This document shows positions 8,299 to 17,782 of a DNA stretch of 64,000 nucleotides, piece by piece. This stretch comes from an uncultured Bacteroidales bacterium (GTDB lineage: Bacteria; Bacteroidota; Bacteroidia; Bacteroidales; F082). The stretch lies in the NCBI GenBank assembly GCA_946185535.1, contig CAMHJX010000007.1, positions 62,001-126,000 of the forward strand, written 5' to 3'. The position numbers and the translations under genes were made by a program. The stretch's first letter is position 1, and every line of letters begins with the position of its first letter. The notes beneath the pieces are model-generated. The model was not told the origin of the DNA. It saw nothing but the letters and a program-made list of their open reading frames with translations, and searched no databases.

Positions 8299-9897
8299 TC
8301 ACATTCCCCAAACCATAATTGTATGGCCATTGTATTCGTAGGCTTGGTGCCAAATACGTTCGTCCCAAGTCTTCTCTTGGGTGCGGTCAAAGATGATAAG
8401 ATGGCCTTCGTCGACGGAACCCACCGTGTCCATGTAGCCGGCCGTCTGCTCCAAGCCTTTCTCTATCACCTTGTCGAGGTCGCCCCGCTTGATTTTCAGT
8501 TCCAAGACCACACGTTGCACGGGGCCGCCATAATGGTCCGTCAAGGGTTTACGGATGAGCAAGTCAGTACGCTTGCGGCCCAAGCCGTATTCACGGTCGA
8601 TGTAGCCGCCACCGTTCACAATGCGTTGCAGGAAAGCCTGTAGCAGCAGCTGCGGACCCGCTTCCGCATAGTCGAACTTGCCAATCCACGCATCCGCGTT
8701 TTGGCGGAAGAACTGCTGGAAGTCGAGCAGTAGCTTTTCCATGTTGATGCTGTTGTCGGGGTTTTGGTACCATTGCGGCAGCTGTGTCAGTGTATCTTGT
8801 GTGCTCCATGTGAGTTCGCGGGGGATGATTTCGCGATAGATGCCGTTGGCGATGCGGCGCGGCTTGCCTCGCTCGCGCTTGATGAGACCCATGTCCTCGA
8901 CATACTGGATGTCGTCGGTGGGAATCAGTCCATCGTCTGCCTCATCACTATTAGCCAGCATTGGTTCGATGACCTTTCGCACCCGAGGTTCTTCCAACTT
9001 GTCGATGAGTATGTCAATGTGCGTGTCGCGACGGTAGATGATGTTCTCAATGGCCTTGTCGATCATCTCAGGGATAATGCGGACACTGCGGTCGCGGTTC
9101 TCTTTCATCTTGTAGGTCACTTCTCGTCCAAGGGCATTCACTAACCATGGCTGCCCTTCGGTAGCGTTCCAAACCATTGGGAAACAGGCCTCGTCAAACA
9201 CCTGACCCGTCTCGCGGGTGTGCTGCATATAAAGTTCGTGGATTTCCTCTTTCGAGAAATTGCCCAAGCGCAACGACTCGGTCTTGATGTTAAACGCCGA
9301 ACCGCCAGTAACGATGTCTTGGTTGGAGAGCACGATGCGGTAGTCCCTCACGTCGCGCACGCCGCAGAGGATGATGGACTGCGGGAAAGCCTTAGGCCGG
9401 TCGGCATAGCCCGACCTGATTTGACGGAGCACAGCCACCAAACTGTCGCCCACCAAAGCATCAATCTCGTCGAGAATAAGTACAAAAGGCTTCTCTACCG
9501 ACTTACTCAACAACGACAAAAACTGCGAGAGCATTGAATCAACCGAAAGGCTCTGCACCTGATTACAAATGGTATCGGCCTTTTCGTCATTGAAAATCAG
9601 GCGATAAGCTCCAGTCAATGTATCGATGATGGCCTTCACAACCGTTTCTTTGTCATTACGCGATGCCTGTCCGCCTTCCACATTGACATAAACAGCCATG
9701 TAGTCACCTTCCCTATTCAGGTAGTCGCGAAGGGCGAGCATGCAGGTGGTCTTGCCAGTCTGACGCGGCGCATGTAGCACAAAATACCGCTGCTGGCGGA
9801 TTAAAGTGAGAATGTCCTCCAAGTCGAAACGGCTCAGCGGGTCAATAGTATAGCTGTCAGGCGTTTGCGGTCCGGCGGTGTTGAAGAATCTTTCCAT
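8299..9897 (-). CDS. AAA-like ATPase with C-terminal PD-(D/E)XK nuclease-like domain
   Basis: 532 residues from the chosen ATG (MERFFNTAGPQ). An upstream in-frame TTG at 9918 overlaps the -7 promoter element and is unlikely to be used. The N-terminal half has a Walker A (HAPRQTGKTT, near residue 45) and a Walker B (FVLILDEIDAL), the AAA_35/AAA-like pattern. The C-terminus has a restriction-fold-like signature: GRKRTDLLI, then VVLELKIKRGD. Such ATPase-nuclease proteins are greatly expanded in Bacteroidota and have no settled function. Its own promoter lies in the 54-nt gap to the upstream ATPase. A role in defence or mobile-element biology is possible but not shown. Confidence 0.85.
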   Translation of the reverse strand: MERFFNTAGPQTPDSYTIDPLSRFDLEDILTLIRQQRYFVLHAPRQTGKTTCMLALRDYLNREGDYMAVYVNVEGGQASRNDKETVVKAIIDTLTGAYRLIFNDEKADTICNQVQSLSVDSMLSQFLSLLSKSVEKPFVLILDEIDALVGDSLVAVLRQIRSGYADRPKAFPQSIILCGVRDVRDYRIVLSNQDIVTGGSAFNIKTESLRLGNFSKEEIHELYMQHTRETGQVFDEACFPMVWNATEGQPWLVNALGREVTYKMKENRDRSVRIIPEMIDKAIENIIYRRDTHIDILIDKLEEPRVRKVIEPMLANSDEADDGLIPTDDIQYVEDMGLIKRERGKPRRIANGIYREIIPRELTWSTQDTLTQLPQWYQNPDNSINMEKLLLDFQQFFRQNADAWIGKFDYAEAGPQLLLQAFLQRIVNGGGYIDREYGLGRKRTDLLIRKPLTDHYGGPVQRVVLELKIKRGDLDKVIEKGLEQTAGYMDTVGSVDEGHLIIFDRTQEKTWDERIWHQAYEYNGHTIMVWGM

Positions 9898-9915
9898 GAC
9901 GGTTTCAATTTGGCG

Positions 9916-9948
9916 CAAAGATACACAATTTATTTTGGTTCATCCAAA
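9916..9948 (-). promoter_or_regulatory. Promoter of the third ATPase gene
   Basis: TATCTTTG (9916-9923) matches TAnnTTTG exactly, with TTTG (9945-9948) 21 nt upstream as the -33 element. The predicted leader to the ATG at 9897 is only about a dozen nucleotides, and this placement decides against the TTG start at 9918. Confidence 0.7.
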
Positions 9949-9951
9949 AAG

Positions 9952-11508
9952 TCAAACGACCACCTCAAAGATCCGTTTGCCGTTCCATTCCATCCATTGC
10001 GGCTCGGCATCTTGTTTGTCTTTCGAGAAGTCGAAGGTGACGAGGTAGCCTTCATCCATACCCCGTGTGGCAAGATAGCCTGAAAGCTGGTCGCGGCCTT
10101 TCTCCTCATATTTGTCGCCGTGCCAAATCTTTAGTTCAACAATAAACTCTTGCTTATCGTAGGTCACCACCAAGTCCATGCGGCGGTTGTCGCGGGTTTG
10201 AGGTTCCACATAGTAGAAGCCGATGCCGTTGATGATGGACTTGAGGAAAGTGAGGAACAGCAAACGGCCTTCTTTTTCGAGGAACGGTACGGTGCTCTCA
10301 CGATACTCCTCGTGCATCAAGTCGCGGAAACGTGTGACCACATGTTCCATGTTGAGCTTTCCATTTTGGACATAGTTCAACAAATAGGGTGAAATCCTTA
10401 TCCCCTGCTCGCGCATGGTCTTGTTGCCGAAATAGACGAACAGTGCCTCCTCGAAAATGAGGTTGTGTATCATCGTCTTGCCGCGTTGGTTCTCCTTGAT
10501 GTAGGAAAACATGTTGGTCAACTTCACCATCGGGTCAACAAAGGTGTAGGTGTATTCCTGTCCGTTGACGACCATGGAGTAGAGGAAGTCGCGCAACTCG
10601 GGGATGCTCTCCAAATTCTTGGAAAGGTCGTCGAGCAAGGTGACATTCTCACCTTTGGCGATGATTTTCACGGCCTTCTGCACGCCCTCCGCCGTCCATT
10701 CCTTGTCCAAGCGTTCGTCGATCAGCTTGCATATGGCGCTCACAAGATAGGGATAGCCCGACGTGTATTTGTATATCTCCTCTCCCATCGCCTTGAGGTC
10801 CATGCCCGTATGTTCATCGTTTTCATAATCTTGAAGCATCTGCGCGATTTCGTCGGGATGGAAGGTCATGTCCACGTTGAAGTCGGCGGCGATGTTCCAA
10901 GGCGAGTTGTATTTCCTTTCGGCGTCAGGGCGCAGTTTCAACTTGAGGTTCTTGATGTCGTAAACGCCTGCGAGGACAACGCTGTGGAAGGTGGATTCCA
11001 TCCCCTCACGGTCACGTTCAAGATATTTGTTGCGGAGCATTCCCAAGAAATTGAGGAACAATTGGTTGTCGCTGCTTTTGTCCACCTCGTCGATGGTGAC
11101 GATGACAGGTTTGGGGGCTTTCTGGCAGAATTCTGTGATCAGGGCCGAAAGGTCGTCCAAGTTCGACAACGTGCTTTCGCTCCACATCGTGGACCAATCG
11201 CCTTCCTTGTTGAACGAGGATAGCTTCCGGGCCATCTGACGGGCAAACATTTTAACGAATGCCTCATGCGAAGCGAAAGCGGAATCGTCAATCCCCTCAA
11301 AGCTCAATGGAACAACAATATACTGCTCCGACATCCTTTTCCAAATGAGATTCAAGGTGGTTGTCTTGCCGTATTGCCTCGCACGGTTGATGGTGAAATA
11401 CTCGCCTTTGTCAATCAGGTCTTTGACTGCATCAAATCGCTTTTCCGTATCCACCATATAGTGTCTTTCGGGGTTGCAACTGCCTGTGATATTGAATCTT
11501 CTTTTCAT
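9952..11508 (-). CDS. AAA-like ATPase with C-terminal PD-(D/E)XK nuclease-like domain (second subfamily)
   Basis: 518 residues. Walker A is RARQYGKTTT (~residue 43) and Walker B is PVIVTIDEVDK (~residue 135). The C-terminus carries NRRMDLVVTYDKQEFIVELK and then GRDQLSGYLATRG, the D..ELK core of a PD-(D/E)XK nuclease-like fold. The sequence differs clearly from both neighbours, so the three genes are separate subfamilies rather than recent duplicates. It starts 13 nt after the stop of the upstream ATPase (11522) and probably shares its transcript. Function unknown. Confidence 0.85.
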   Translation of the reverse strand: MKRRFNITGSCNPERHYMVDTEKRFDAVKDLIDKGEYFTINRARQYGKTTTLNLIWKRMSEQYIVVPLSFEGIDDSAFASHEAFVKMFARQMARKLSSFNKEGDWSTMWSESTLSNLDDLSALITEFCQKAPKPVIVTIDEVDKSSDNQLFLNFLGMLRNKYLERDREGMESTFHSVVLAGVYDIKNLKLKLRPDAERKYNSPWNIAADFNVDMTFHPDEIAQMLQDYENDEHTGMDLKAMGEEIYKYTSGYPYLVSAICKLIDERLDKEWTAEGVQKAVKIIAKGENVTLLDDLSKNLESIPELRDFLYSMVVNGQEYTYTFVDPMVKLTNMFSYIKENQRGKTMIHNLIFEEALFVYFGNKTMREQGIRISPYLLNYVQNGKLNMEHVVTRFRDLMHEEYRESTVPFLEKEGRLLFLTFLKSIINGIGFYYVEPQTRDNRRMDLVVTYDKQEFIVELKIWHGDKYEEKGRDQLSGYLATRGMDEGYLVTFDFSKDKQDAEPQWMEWNGKRIFEVVV

Positions 11509-11521
11509 GTCAATTGCTTTT

Positions 11522-13111
11522 CTAGTCCGTCAAATACCCCCCTACCGTCATCGTGTCCCTATCAAACTGCACGCCGACTTTCACCACGCGGCGGCCTTCA
11601 GTCTGGTAAGGCAGGTAATAGCCTTTGCCGTTGATCTGCTCGAAGGCCTGCTGTGCCGTGCCGTTCACCTTCAACTCGAAGACATAGGTTGTGTCGGGCA
11701 TCAGCACCACAAAGTCGATGCGACCGTTGGCGCACTTCACTTGTGTTTGGGCATACACGTTGAGCATGTTGAAGATGAGCCAAAAGGTGTATTCATAGAA
11801 GCCTTCGTAGTTCTTCACCTCCTCCAATTTCTTCTGGAAACCCTCCACATACGGGATGCTGGCGAGGAAAGCTTTCATCTCCTGCATGGCTGCATCGATG
11901 TCGTTTTTCTTGAGGGCGCGCCAGAACTTCAGGACAAAGCCGTCTTGTACCATACTGCTATCCAAGCCGATGTAGGTTGGAATCAGCCCATCGACCAAGC
12001 CCACCTTGACTTCCTTGTTGGGGATGGAAAGAATATACGTGTCCGACTCACGGTCGTAACCCTTGATGGTAATGTAGCCGCTTTGGTAGAGTAAGGGAAG
12101 CGCATTGGTCATAGCCTCGGTGGGGCGGTCAAAAGAGGAGGCTGAGGCCTCTATCCTGTCCATCGTGGTGATGTCGGTGCGGAAATATTGCATCTGGCAG
12201 ATGAGGAAGGTCGGCGTGCCGCTCTCGAACCAATAGTTGGACACTTTCTGCTGTACAAAACACTTCAACAGGCTGAAAGGATTATAGACATCTGGCGAGA
12301 CCTCTGAAAACCGATAGCCGTCATACTGTAACTTCAATTTGGCATGCATTTCCTCAAACGTAACTTCCTCCTTGTCTGCCAGCTTCTGTATGTCGGGGGC
12401 CATATCCGTCACAAATTCTTCCTCCGTAATCCCGCAAATGGCCGCGAATTTAGGATCCATCGAGATGTTGGTCAGGTTGTTGATGGTGGATAAAATGCTC
12501 AGCTGGCTGAACTTGGTAATGCCCGTGATGAAGCAGAAACGAATCATGGCCTCGTTGGCTTTCAGTTGAACGTAAAACTCTTGCATGACATTGCGGAAAT
12601 CTTCAAGTTGCTGGCTCTCGTGCAAGACATCGAGCAAAGGCGCGTCATACTCGTCTATTATGACTACCACTTGCTTGCCAGTTTTCCGGAAGGCTCTTTG
12701 TATCAGTCCGTTCAACATTTTACCTGGAGAGGTTTCAAGGTTAGACCTCCCATATTCCTCACACAGCGGATCCATTAACCACATCAAAGTGTTCCGAAGC
12801 TCATCAACGGAGGGTTGACGTTTGGCCACACTCAAATCGATATGAATGACAGGATAACTCTCCCATTCCGTCTCCAGGTCCATAATCTTCAGGCCCTCAA
12901 AAAGTTCTTTTTGGCCTTTGAAATACGAGTCCAACGTGGTGGTCAGCAACGACTTTCCGAACCTTCGCGGACGGCTGAGGAAGACAAACGGGCTCTCTTT
13001 GGTCATTTTCCAGACCAAGTCGGTCTTGTCGATATAGACGTAACCTTCCTTACGGATGCGGGAGAAGGTCTGAATCCCCACGGGGTAGCGACGTTCAGCT
13101 AAGTTAGCCAT
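11522..13111 (-). CDS. AAA-ATPase-like (PF09820 type) protein with PDDEXK_9 nuclease-like domain
   Basis: 529 residues. The opening YPVGIQTFSRIRKEGYVYID and Walker A SRPRRFGKSLL are the hallmark of the AAA-ATPase_like family. Walker B is VVIIDEYDAPL (~residue 160). The C-terminal GRIDFVVLMPDTTYVFELK followed by QINGKGYYLPY matches the PDDEXK_9 nuclease-like pattern. This family is one of the commonest of unknown function in Bacteroidales. It is first in a probable two-gene unit with 9952-11508 and has a promoter at 13137-13144. The leader sequence is duplicated at 8206-8241 without a gene. Confidence 0.9.
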   Translation of the reverse strand: MANLAERRYPVGIQTFSRIRKEGYVYIDKTDLVWKMTKESPFVFLSRPRRFGKSLLTTTLDSYFKGQKELFEGLKIMDLETEWESYPVIHIDLSVAKRQPSVDELRNTLMWLMDPLCEEYGRSNLETSPGKMLNGLIQRAFRKTGKQVVVIIDEYDAPLLDVLHESQQLEDFRNVMQEFYVQLKANEAMIRFCFITGITKFSQLSILSTINNLTNISMDPKFAAICGITEEEFVTDMAPDIQKLADKEEVTFEEMHAKLKLQYDGYRFSEVSPDVYNPFSLLKCFVQQKVSNYWFESGTPTFLICQMQYFRTDITTMDRIEASASSFDRPTEAMTNALPLLYQSGYITIKGYDRESDTYILSIPNKEVKVGLVDGLIPTYIGLDSSMVQDGFVLKFWRALKKNDIDAAMQEMKAFLASIPYVEGFQKKLEEVKNYEGFYEYTFWLIFNMLNVYAQTQVKCANGRIDFVVLMPDTTYVFELKVNGTAQQAFEQINGKGYYLPYQTEGRRVVKVGVQFDRDTMTVGGYLTD

Positions 13112-13136
13112 GGCTTCGGTATATTAGTTTCGGTTG

Positions 13137-13144
13137 CAAAGATA
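13137..13144 (-). promoter_or_regulatory. -7 promoter element of the first ATPase gene
   Basis: TATCTTTG on the minus strand, 26 nt upstream of the ATG at 13111. No clear -33 element at the usual spacing. The leader CAACCGAAAC...ACCGAAGC is shared with the orphan copy at 8206-8241. Confidence 0.6.
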
Positions 13145-13168
13145 TATATTTTTCCTTCACATGGCCAT

Positions 13169-14947
13169 TCAACGCCTTTCGACATCCACGACCAAGCGGA
13201 CAGATTGTGCATAATAGCGCATCGAGGAGAGAAAATAAATGTCATCATGATCGAATTTGATACCATGGACATATTTACCGCTTATGTACTCCGAAGTATG
13301 GTAATAGCCAATCGAACCTGTATGTTCAATATATTGTTCCTGCCTTCGCCCGGCTGCTGGCAAGAATATGGCTCCATGGAACTGCAAATACCGATCCCAT
13401 ATAAGACTTGATAGGACATTACCGCTAAAGCTTGCTTCAACTTGATTCACATTATTCAGATGATACATCGAACTGCTCCAATCATCGGGAAGCAAAATCA
13501 CCCCATTCACGCCCTCCACCTGAGCCTTGGCAAATCGGATGCCCGAAGGCGTGCTGCGATAATGGAAGATGTAATCCCACTCGTCCAACGTAAGGGTACG
13601 CCATTGGTTCTCAGTGTCCCCACCATTTGAGATGGCATTGTAGCCCCAATCCGCCATGCCCGTCTGATCGTATAAGTTGTAGTTCTCGTTTCCATACGCC
13701 CAATAGTATTCCACCGCGTTAATCGTACCCCAAGGCTGATAGCACATCGCACCGTGATCATATCCACTTGTCCCCCAACCGAAAAGGTCGAGCCAGCCGG
13801 CATAGTTTTCAGCTGCATTGGCATTGCTTTCGCCAATGTAGTCAAACTGGTTTTCGGCGAACTGCCATTTGTCCAAAGACGGATTATACTGGAGATTGCC
13901 TTGCGAGAACCACACTTGACGGTTCTCCGCCACAGAAAACCGTCCATCAAGAGCTCCTAAAGGAGCAAAAATATACTCCAAGGTGCTAAAGCTCATCGTT
14001 TCCCCATAATTGACACCTTTGCTGTTTTTGGCGTAGGCCCGCGCATAATAGGTGGTGTTGGCTTCAAGTTCGGCCATGCTTATGACATAGTCGCCCAACC
14101 CACCACCATCGGCATACACGAAATCGGCAATGTTAGGGTTAGGGTCAACACTCCAGCAAGCACCACGCTCAAACACTTCGGAGCCGCCGTCATCGACAAC
14201 AGTACATAGGCAGGAAGCCGTTGTGACCGAAACGCCAGTTATTTCCATGGTAACCACCGTGGGCAGATTCACCTCCAATCCAGTGACCAACTCCATCACA
14301 GCACCGTAGTTAGTGCCACAGGCATTTTTGGCGTAGGCGCGGACATAATACTTCGTGAAAGGCTGCAATCCCGTCAGCTGGCAGGTGTATTCACCCATTC
14401 CGCCTTCGGCATGGGTCAGGCGGTCGTCGTCGGTGGTCGGGTCGCCATATTCGTTCCAGCACACGCCACGCTCAGTCACCTCCGCACCTCCTTCATAACT
14501 CACCTTGCACTTCACCCGTGCCTTAAGGCTGTCAATCATTAATACTTCCAAGGTTTCCACCATGGGAAGTTCCGAAGCGGTCGTAAACGAATACACCTCG
14601 CTGTGCCAATCGGTTACGGAGCCGAAGTCGGCAATGTAGCAATAATAATACAAGGTGCCCGCCTCAAGTCCGGTGATGTTGACCGTGTAGGACTTGCCAC
14701 TGAGTGCAGCCGGAAAATCATCCGCTCCGTGCAGATGTTCTTCCTTGCTTACCCGTAGCTTCAAGTCGTTGATAACCCCTTGATAGACATATTCGCCCCG
14801 GATGGTCACACTGTCGACACCGATTTCAATTTTCTCCTTCTCCTTCAGAATCTGGATGGTTTGGGATTCTGGCTGAACGTCTTTTTCGCATGACGACAGC
14901 AAAGCGATGGCACAAAGCCACATAACAAATAAGATTTTAGAACGCAT
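13169..14947 (-). CDS. Lipoprotein with fibronectin-III-like repeats and a FISUMP-like domain
   Basis: 592 residues. A signal peptide ends in a lipobox (LLSSC, Cys20), so a surface or periplasmic lipoprotein is expected. Three beta-sandwich repeats follow (~30-330), with the Bacteroidota pattern GVCWNEYGDPTTDD...YYVRAYAKN. The last 255 residues form the FISUMP-like domain (YFSQGNLQY, DLFGWGTSGYDHGA, GVILLPDDW, SVRLV), also found twice in the giant protein at 1-7283. The gene overlaps the upstream outer-membrane protein gene by 11 nt, making it the last gene of the sigma factor-caspase operon. It may be the surface-exposed output or sensor of that system (inference). Confidence 0.85.
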   Translation of the reverse strand: MRSKILFVMWLCAIALLSSCEKDVQPESQTIQILKEKEKIEIGVDSVTIRGEYVYQGVINDLKLRVSKEEHLHGADDFPAALSGKSYTVNITGLEAGTLYYYCYIADFGSVTDWHSEVYSFTTASELPMVETLEVLMIDSLKARVKCKVSYEGGAEVTERGVCWNEYGDPTTDDDRLTHAEGGMGEYTCQLTGLQPFTKYYVRAYAKNACGTNYGAVMELVTGLEVNLPTVVTMEITGVSVTTASCLCTVVDDGGSEVFERGACWSVDPNPNIADFVYADGGGLGDYVISMAELEANTTYYARAYAKNSKGVNYGETMSFSTLEYIFAPLGALDGRFSVAENRQVWFSQGNLQYNPSLDKWQFAENQFDYIGESNANAAENYAGWLDLFGWGTSGYDHGAMCYQPWGTINAVEYYWAYGNENYNLYDQTGMADWGYNAISNGGDTENQWRTLTLDEWDYIFHYRSTPSGIRFAKAQVEGVNGVILLPDDWSSSMYHLNNVNQVEASFSGNVLSSLIWDRYLQFHGAIFLPAAGRRQEQYIEHTGSIGYYHTSEYISGKYVHGIKFDHDDIYFLSSMRYYAQSVRLVVDVERR

Positions 14948-15761
14948 AACCTATACCTATTTTAGTTTCTACATATTGGAATTGTGTGGTGACGGCTTCC
15001 AACGACACGACGAGACCATGCCAATGCACTTGGGCACCCGCCGAGAGGTCGAGCCCTTGCCAGCTGAACGCCTTGTTGCGATACCATTCGTTATCCGTAG
15101 TCTTCCAGCGCATGGTCCGGTTGCCATAGCCCACTCCTGCACGGAGCAGCAAAGGGCCTTTCACACGCATCAATCCGCCTGCCATGACGGAAAACCGCAT
15201 CTTGGAAACCTCACCCGTGTATGTCATCAAGTGGCCGTCGGAGAGGAGTCCTTGCTTGTCGCATTCGCCGTCGAAACGGAACCCGCCAAAATTGCCATTG
15301 GTCATCGCACTCACAAACCAGCCAAAATGCTTCACCTGTCCCACGCTGAAACCCAACGAACCTTGCGGAGCGAAGCTGTAGGCAGCATTGAGGGTGACAA
15401 AAGTCTCGCGCGGCCAACGTTCTTTCAACTTCAAGCCTAATTTGAAGCGCACCGTCTCATTATCGAACGACTCAAGGCCAAGCTCCTTCAGCACATCCCA
15501 AAGGATACTGTGGCCAAAGCCCGCCTCCACATCGGCGACATCGCCGCTCACCTGCTGCAACGGGCCACGATAGGTGGCTCCACCATCCAAAGAGACATAC
15601 AAACGCACGAAGTCGGCATCGGCACCCAAGTCATACTCCACCACAATGTTTTTTCCTCTCGGATAAGCCTTCACAATATTGGCCACCTCTTGCGCCAACA
15701 TAGGTTGCCACATCAAGCTGCCAAGCAAAAACATTATCGCTGCTAACTTTCTCATCAACAT
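14937..15761 (-). CDS. Predicted outer-membrane beta-barrel protein
   Basis: 274 residues. It has a signal peptide (ending near MLAQE) and a short N-terminal beta domain (ANIVKAYPRGKNIVVEYDLG, then VRLYVSLDGGATY). Alternating amphipathic strands follow up to a terminal aromatic (GIGYAF), as expected for an outer-membrane barrel. I do not recognise a named family. It starts 3 nt after the caspase-like gene and overlaps the lipoprotein gene, so it is co-translated with both. It could anchor or export the lipoprotein, but this is only inferred from context. Confidence 0.75.
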   Translation of the reverse strand: MLMRKLAAIMFLLGSLMWQPMLAQEVANIVKAYPRGKNIVVEYDLGADADFVRLYVSLDGGATYRGPLQQVSGDVADVEAGFGHSILWDVLKELGLESFDNETVRFKLGLKLKERWPRETFVTLNAAYSFAPQGSLGFSVGQVKHFGWFVSAMTNGNFGGFRFDGECDKQGLLSDGHLMTYTGEVSKMRFSVMAGGLMRVKGPLLLRAGVGYGNRTMRWKTTDNEWYRNKAFSWQGLDLSAGAQVHWHGLVVSLEAVTTQFQYVETKIGIGYAF

Positions 15762-15764
15762 AGC

Positions 15765-17009
15765 TTATTTGAGTTTTATGGTTCTCCATTCTTCCATGGT
15801 GCCGATTGCCGAAGGACGTTGTGGCTTCAAACCTTGCAAGGCCGCCATTCGGGCAACGTTTTCGTTGAGATAGTCGGCCAACTCGCCTGCGGTGATGTCG
15901 CCACCCGTCTCCTTTAGTTTCTTCAAAAGATAATAGGTGAACAAGCCATGCGACTTCTCCTGATAGGCGAAGGCGGTTTCGTTGCCTCGCGCAGCCGAAA
16001 ATGCTATGGCATTACCTTGCAGTTCACCGGCCTTGGAGTTGACGGCCACGCCACGGCTTTCGGCCATCATGTCGCCCTCACGGGTGGCTCCGCTGAAGCA
16101 GGCATCGACGAAAAACATCATCAACTCGGCATCAGCCGAACCCAATTGGGCATAAAGGTCATCCAATCCATAGCTCGACTCCATGTTGGAGCCATAGCCG
16201 TCGACAGGCAGTAGATAGGCGTTGCGGCTTGTCTCATCGGGGATGCCATGACCTGAATAATAGAAGACGCCTTTCGCCTCGCCGTGGAAGGCCTGCAAAG
16301 TGGCTTCCAACCAGTCCACCTCATACCGTATGTTGTTCAACGTGCCATCCGTCACGATATGGATGTTCTTCTCAGGGATACCCAACAATTGTGTGCAATA
16401 CTCCTTAAAGATCTCGCCATCGTGAATGGCAAAAGGAACATTCTGTTCGAGTTGATAATCCTCATTGGCGATGATGACAACAAAAGTTCGGTCGTTCACC
16501 ACGTCAGTGACGGGAATATCGGTATCCACTTCGGAGGGGACAATGCCCTTGCTAAATTGGCTGATATGGAAGCTGTAGAGCGGCGACTCCACTTCGTAGA
16601 GGCTTGTTCCCTCCAGCATGAAAAGCATCTCATCAGGCGACATGCCGCTCAGCTCATAATAACGCGTTCGCGCCTCTTTGACCTTGTTTTTGGGAACCAT
16701 GATGACGCTAAGTGTGTCCGCTGTAGTCAGCGTCCATTGACGCGTCACGTGCAGATTCACCACCTCATAGCCCTGCTTTTTCACTTCCAAACCATGGACC
16801 ACATCCCCGACACGGTGTTTTGCAAAACGCAAACGGAAACATCCCTTGGCATCACTCATCGTAGGCTGACAGTCATGTTCCGAAGGGATGGCGAGCGTAA
16901 CGCCTACGAGTGGATGGTCATCTTCTCCCACAATCTTACCATATTGCACCGTTTGGCCGAAGAGTGGACCTACCAGCAACAACATTGTAAACAGCATCAG
17001 GTTTCTCAT
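15765..17009 (-). CDS. Exported caspase-like peptidase (family C14) with carboxypeptidase-regulatory-like domain
   Basis: 414 residues from the ATG at 17009, which overlaps the upstream stop (ATGA). The alternative start 23 codons earlier would bury the signal peptide (MRNLMLFTMLLLVGPLFG). Residues ~25-107 form a CarboxypepD_reg-like fold (GKIVGEDDHPLVGVTLAIP). The C14 domain spans ~170-400: the catalytic His254 is in YYSGHG and the catalytic Cys304 in FFVDACFSG. Asp preceding Ala-Cys is typical of metacaspase-like prokaryotic enzymes, which usually prefer basic P1 residues (family knowledge). Having a signal peptide, it should act in the envelope or periplasm. It lies between the anti-sigma candidate and the outer-membrane protein, which suggests signal-dependent proteolysis. 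Confidence 0.9.
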   Translation of the reverse strand: MRNLMLFTMLLLVGPLFGQTVQYGKIVGEDDHPLVGVTLAIPSEHDCQPTMSDAKGCFRLRFAKHRVGDVVHGLEVKKQGYEVVNLHVTRQWTLTTADTLSVIMVPKNKVKEARTRYYELSGMSPDEMLFMLEGTSLYEVESPLYSFHISQFSKGIVPSEVDTDIPVTDVVNDRTFVVIIANEDYQLEQNVPFAIHDGEIFKEYCTQLLGIPEKNIHIVTDGTLNNIRYEVDWLEATLQAFHGEAKGVFYYSGHGIPDETSRNAYLLPVDGYGSNMESSYGLDDLYAQLGSADAELMMFFVDACFSGATREGDMMAESRGVAVNSKAGELQGNAIAFSAARGNETAFAYQEKSHGLFTYYLLKKLKETGGDITAGELADYLNENVARMAALQGLKPQRPSAIGTMEEWRTIKLK

Positions 17010-17782
17010 GGCTCGACTCCTTTCTCCAAAGTAATCAACCAGGGCTCCGTTGCCGAAGGCCTGTAAAGCTCGTCCCAAGTCTGATAGCCCTCCTTGGCGA
17101 CCAGCACACGTTGGGTTTCGTCCTGCTTCTCGTAAGGAATCTCTATCCTGAATTGGCCCAACGCATCGGTGACAGTGCTAAATTCGAGCAGACTCACCGT
17201 GGCACCTTCGATGGGCTGGCCGTTCTCGAAATCACACACCCTGCCAAAAACCACGCCGAGCTCATTGTTGCGCCTTATGCACAACTCCACGGCGCGTTGC
17301 GCTTTCACCACTGTATCGATGGTCTGGTAGCCCTCCGATTCAAAGACGAGATGCACGCGGCTGCCTTTCAAATGATAAGGGATGTCGTTCAGGAACACCG
17401 TCCGGTTTTCTGAGGTAACAGGTATCGTTTGCAAGGCGTTGCCAGCATATTCGCATTGGAGTGTGCCGCCTTCGAAAGGAAGGACAGGTATGGAACAGGA
17501 TGAGTCTTCCGTGATGTTGACCTTCATCTGCAATGGTGTGAACAGTCGCCACAATAGCAAGGCGAGGCATCCCACCATCACCAATGCAGCTATGGCGTAG
17601 ACGAAGAAACGTCGTTTGAGACGCTTGAATCCCAACTCGTATCGTGTCAACATGACAGCATTCATGGCATCCTCATGTTCAGACAGGTACCGTTCCACAG
17701 CTGCCTTCTCAGTCGCCGTCAACTTGCCTTCGAGATAGCAGGCCAACAGCTCGTCCGTGACTTCCATCTTGTCATTTTTCAT
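17006..17782 (-). CDS. Single-pass membrane anti-sigma candidate with periplasmic carboxypeptidase-regulatory-like domain
   Basis: 258 residues from the ATG at 17782, which overlaps the sigma-factor stop by ATGA. Residues 1-45 are a helical cytoplasmic segment (LLACYLEGKLTATEKAAVER) like anti-sigma N-termini, but without the zinc-binding His-Cys-Cys set. One membrane helix lies near 59-78 (FVYAIAALVMVGCLALLLW). The remaining ~175 residues are extracytoplasmic, with a beta-sandwich (GVVFGRVCDFENGQPIEGAT, then TDALGQFRI). Position and topology support regulation of the adjacent sigma factor. The overlap with the caspase-like gene on the other side suggests that the peptidase is part of the same circuit. 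Confidence 0.75.
   Translation of the reverse strand: MKNDKMEVTDELLACYLEGKLTATEKAAVERYLSEHEDAMNAVMLTRYELGFKRLKRRFFVYAIAALVMVGCLALLLWRLFTPLQMKVNITEDSSCSIPVLPFEGGTLQCEYAGNALQTIPVTSENRTVFLNDIPYHLKGSRVHLVFESEGYQTIDTVVKAQRAVELCIRRNNELGVVFGRVCDFENGQPIEGATVSLLEFSTVTDALGQFRIEIPYEKQDETQRVLVAKEGYQTWDELYRPSATEPWLITLEKGVEP

Noticed and set aside
10465-11223. 252-codon open frame on the plus strand
   Set aside because: Antisense to the ATPase at 9952-11508, which has clear Walker motifs; the translation is His/Val-rich with no domain logic.
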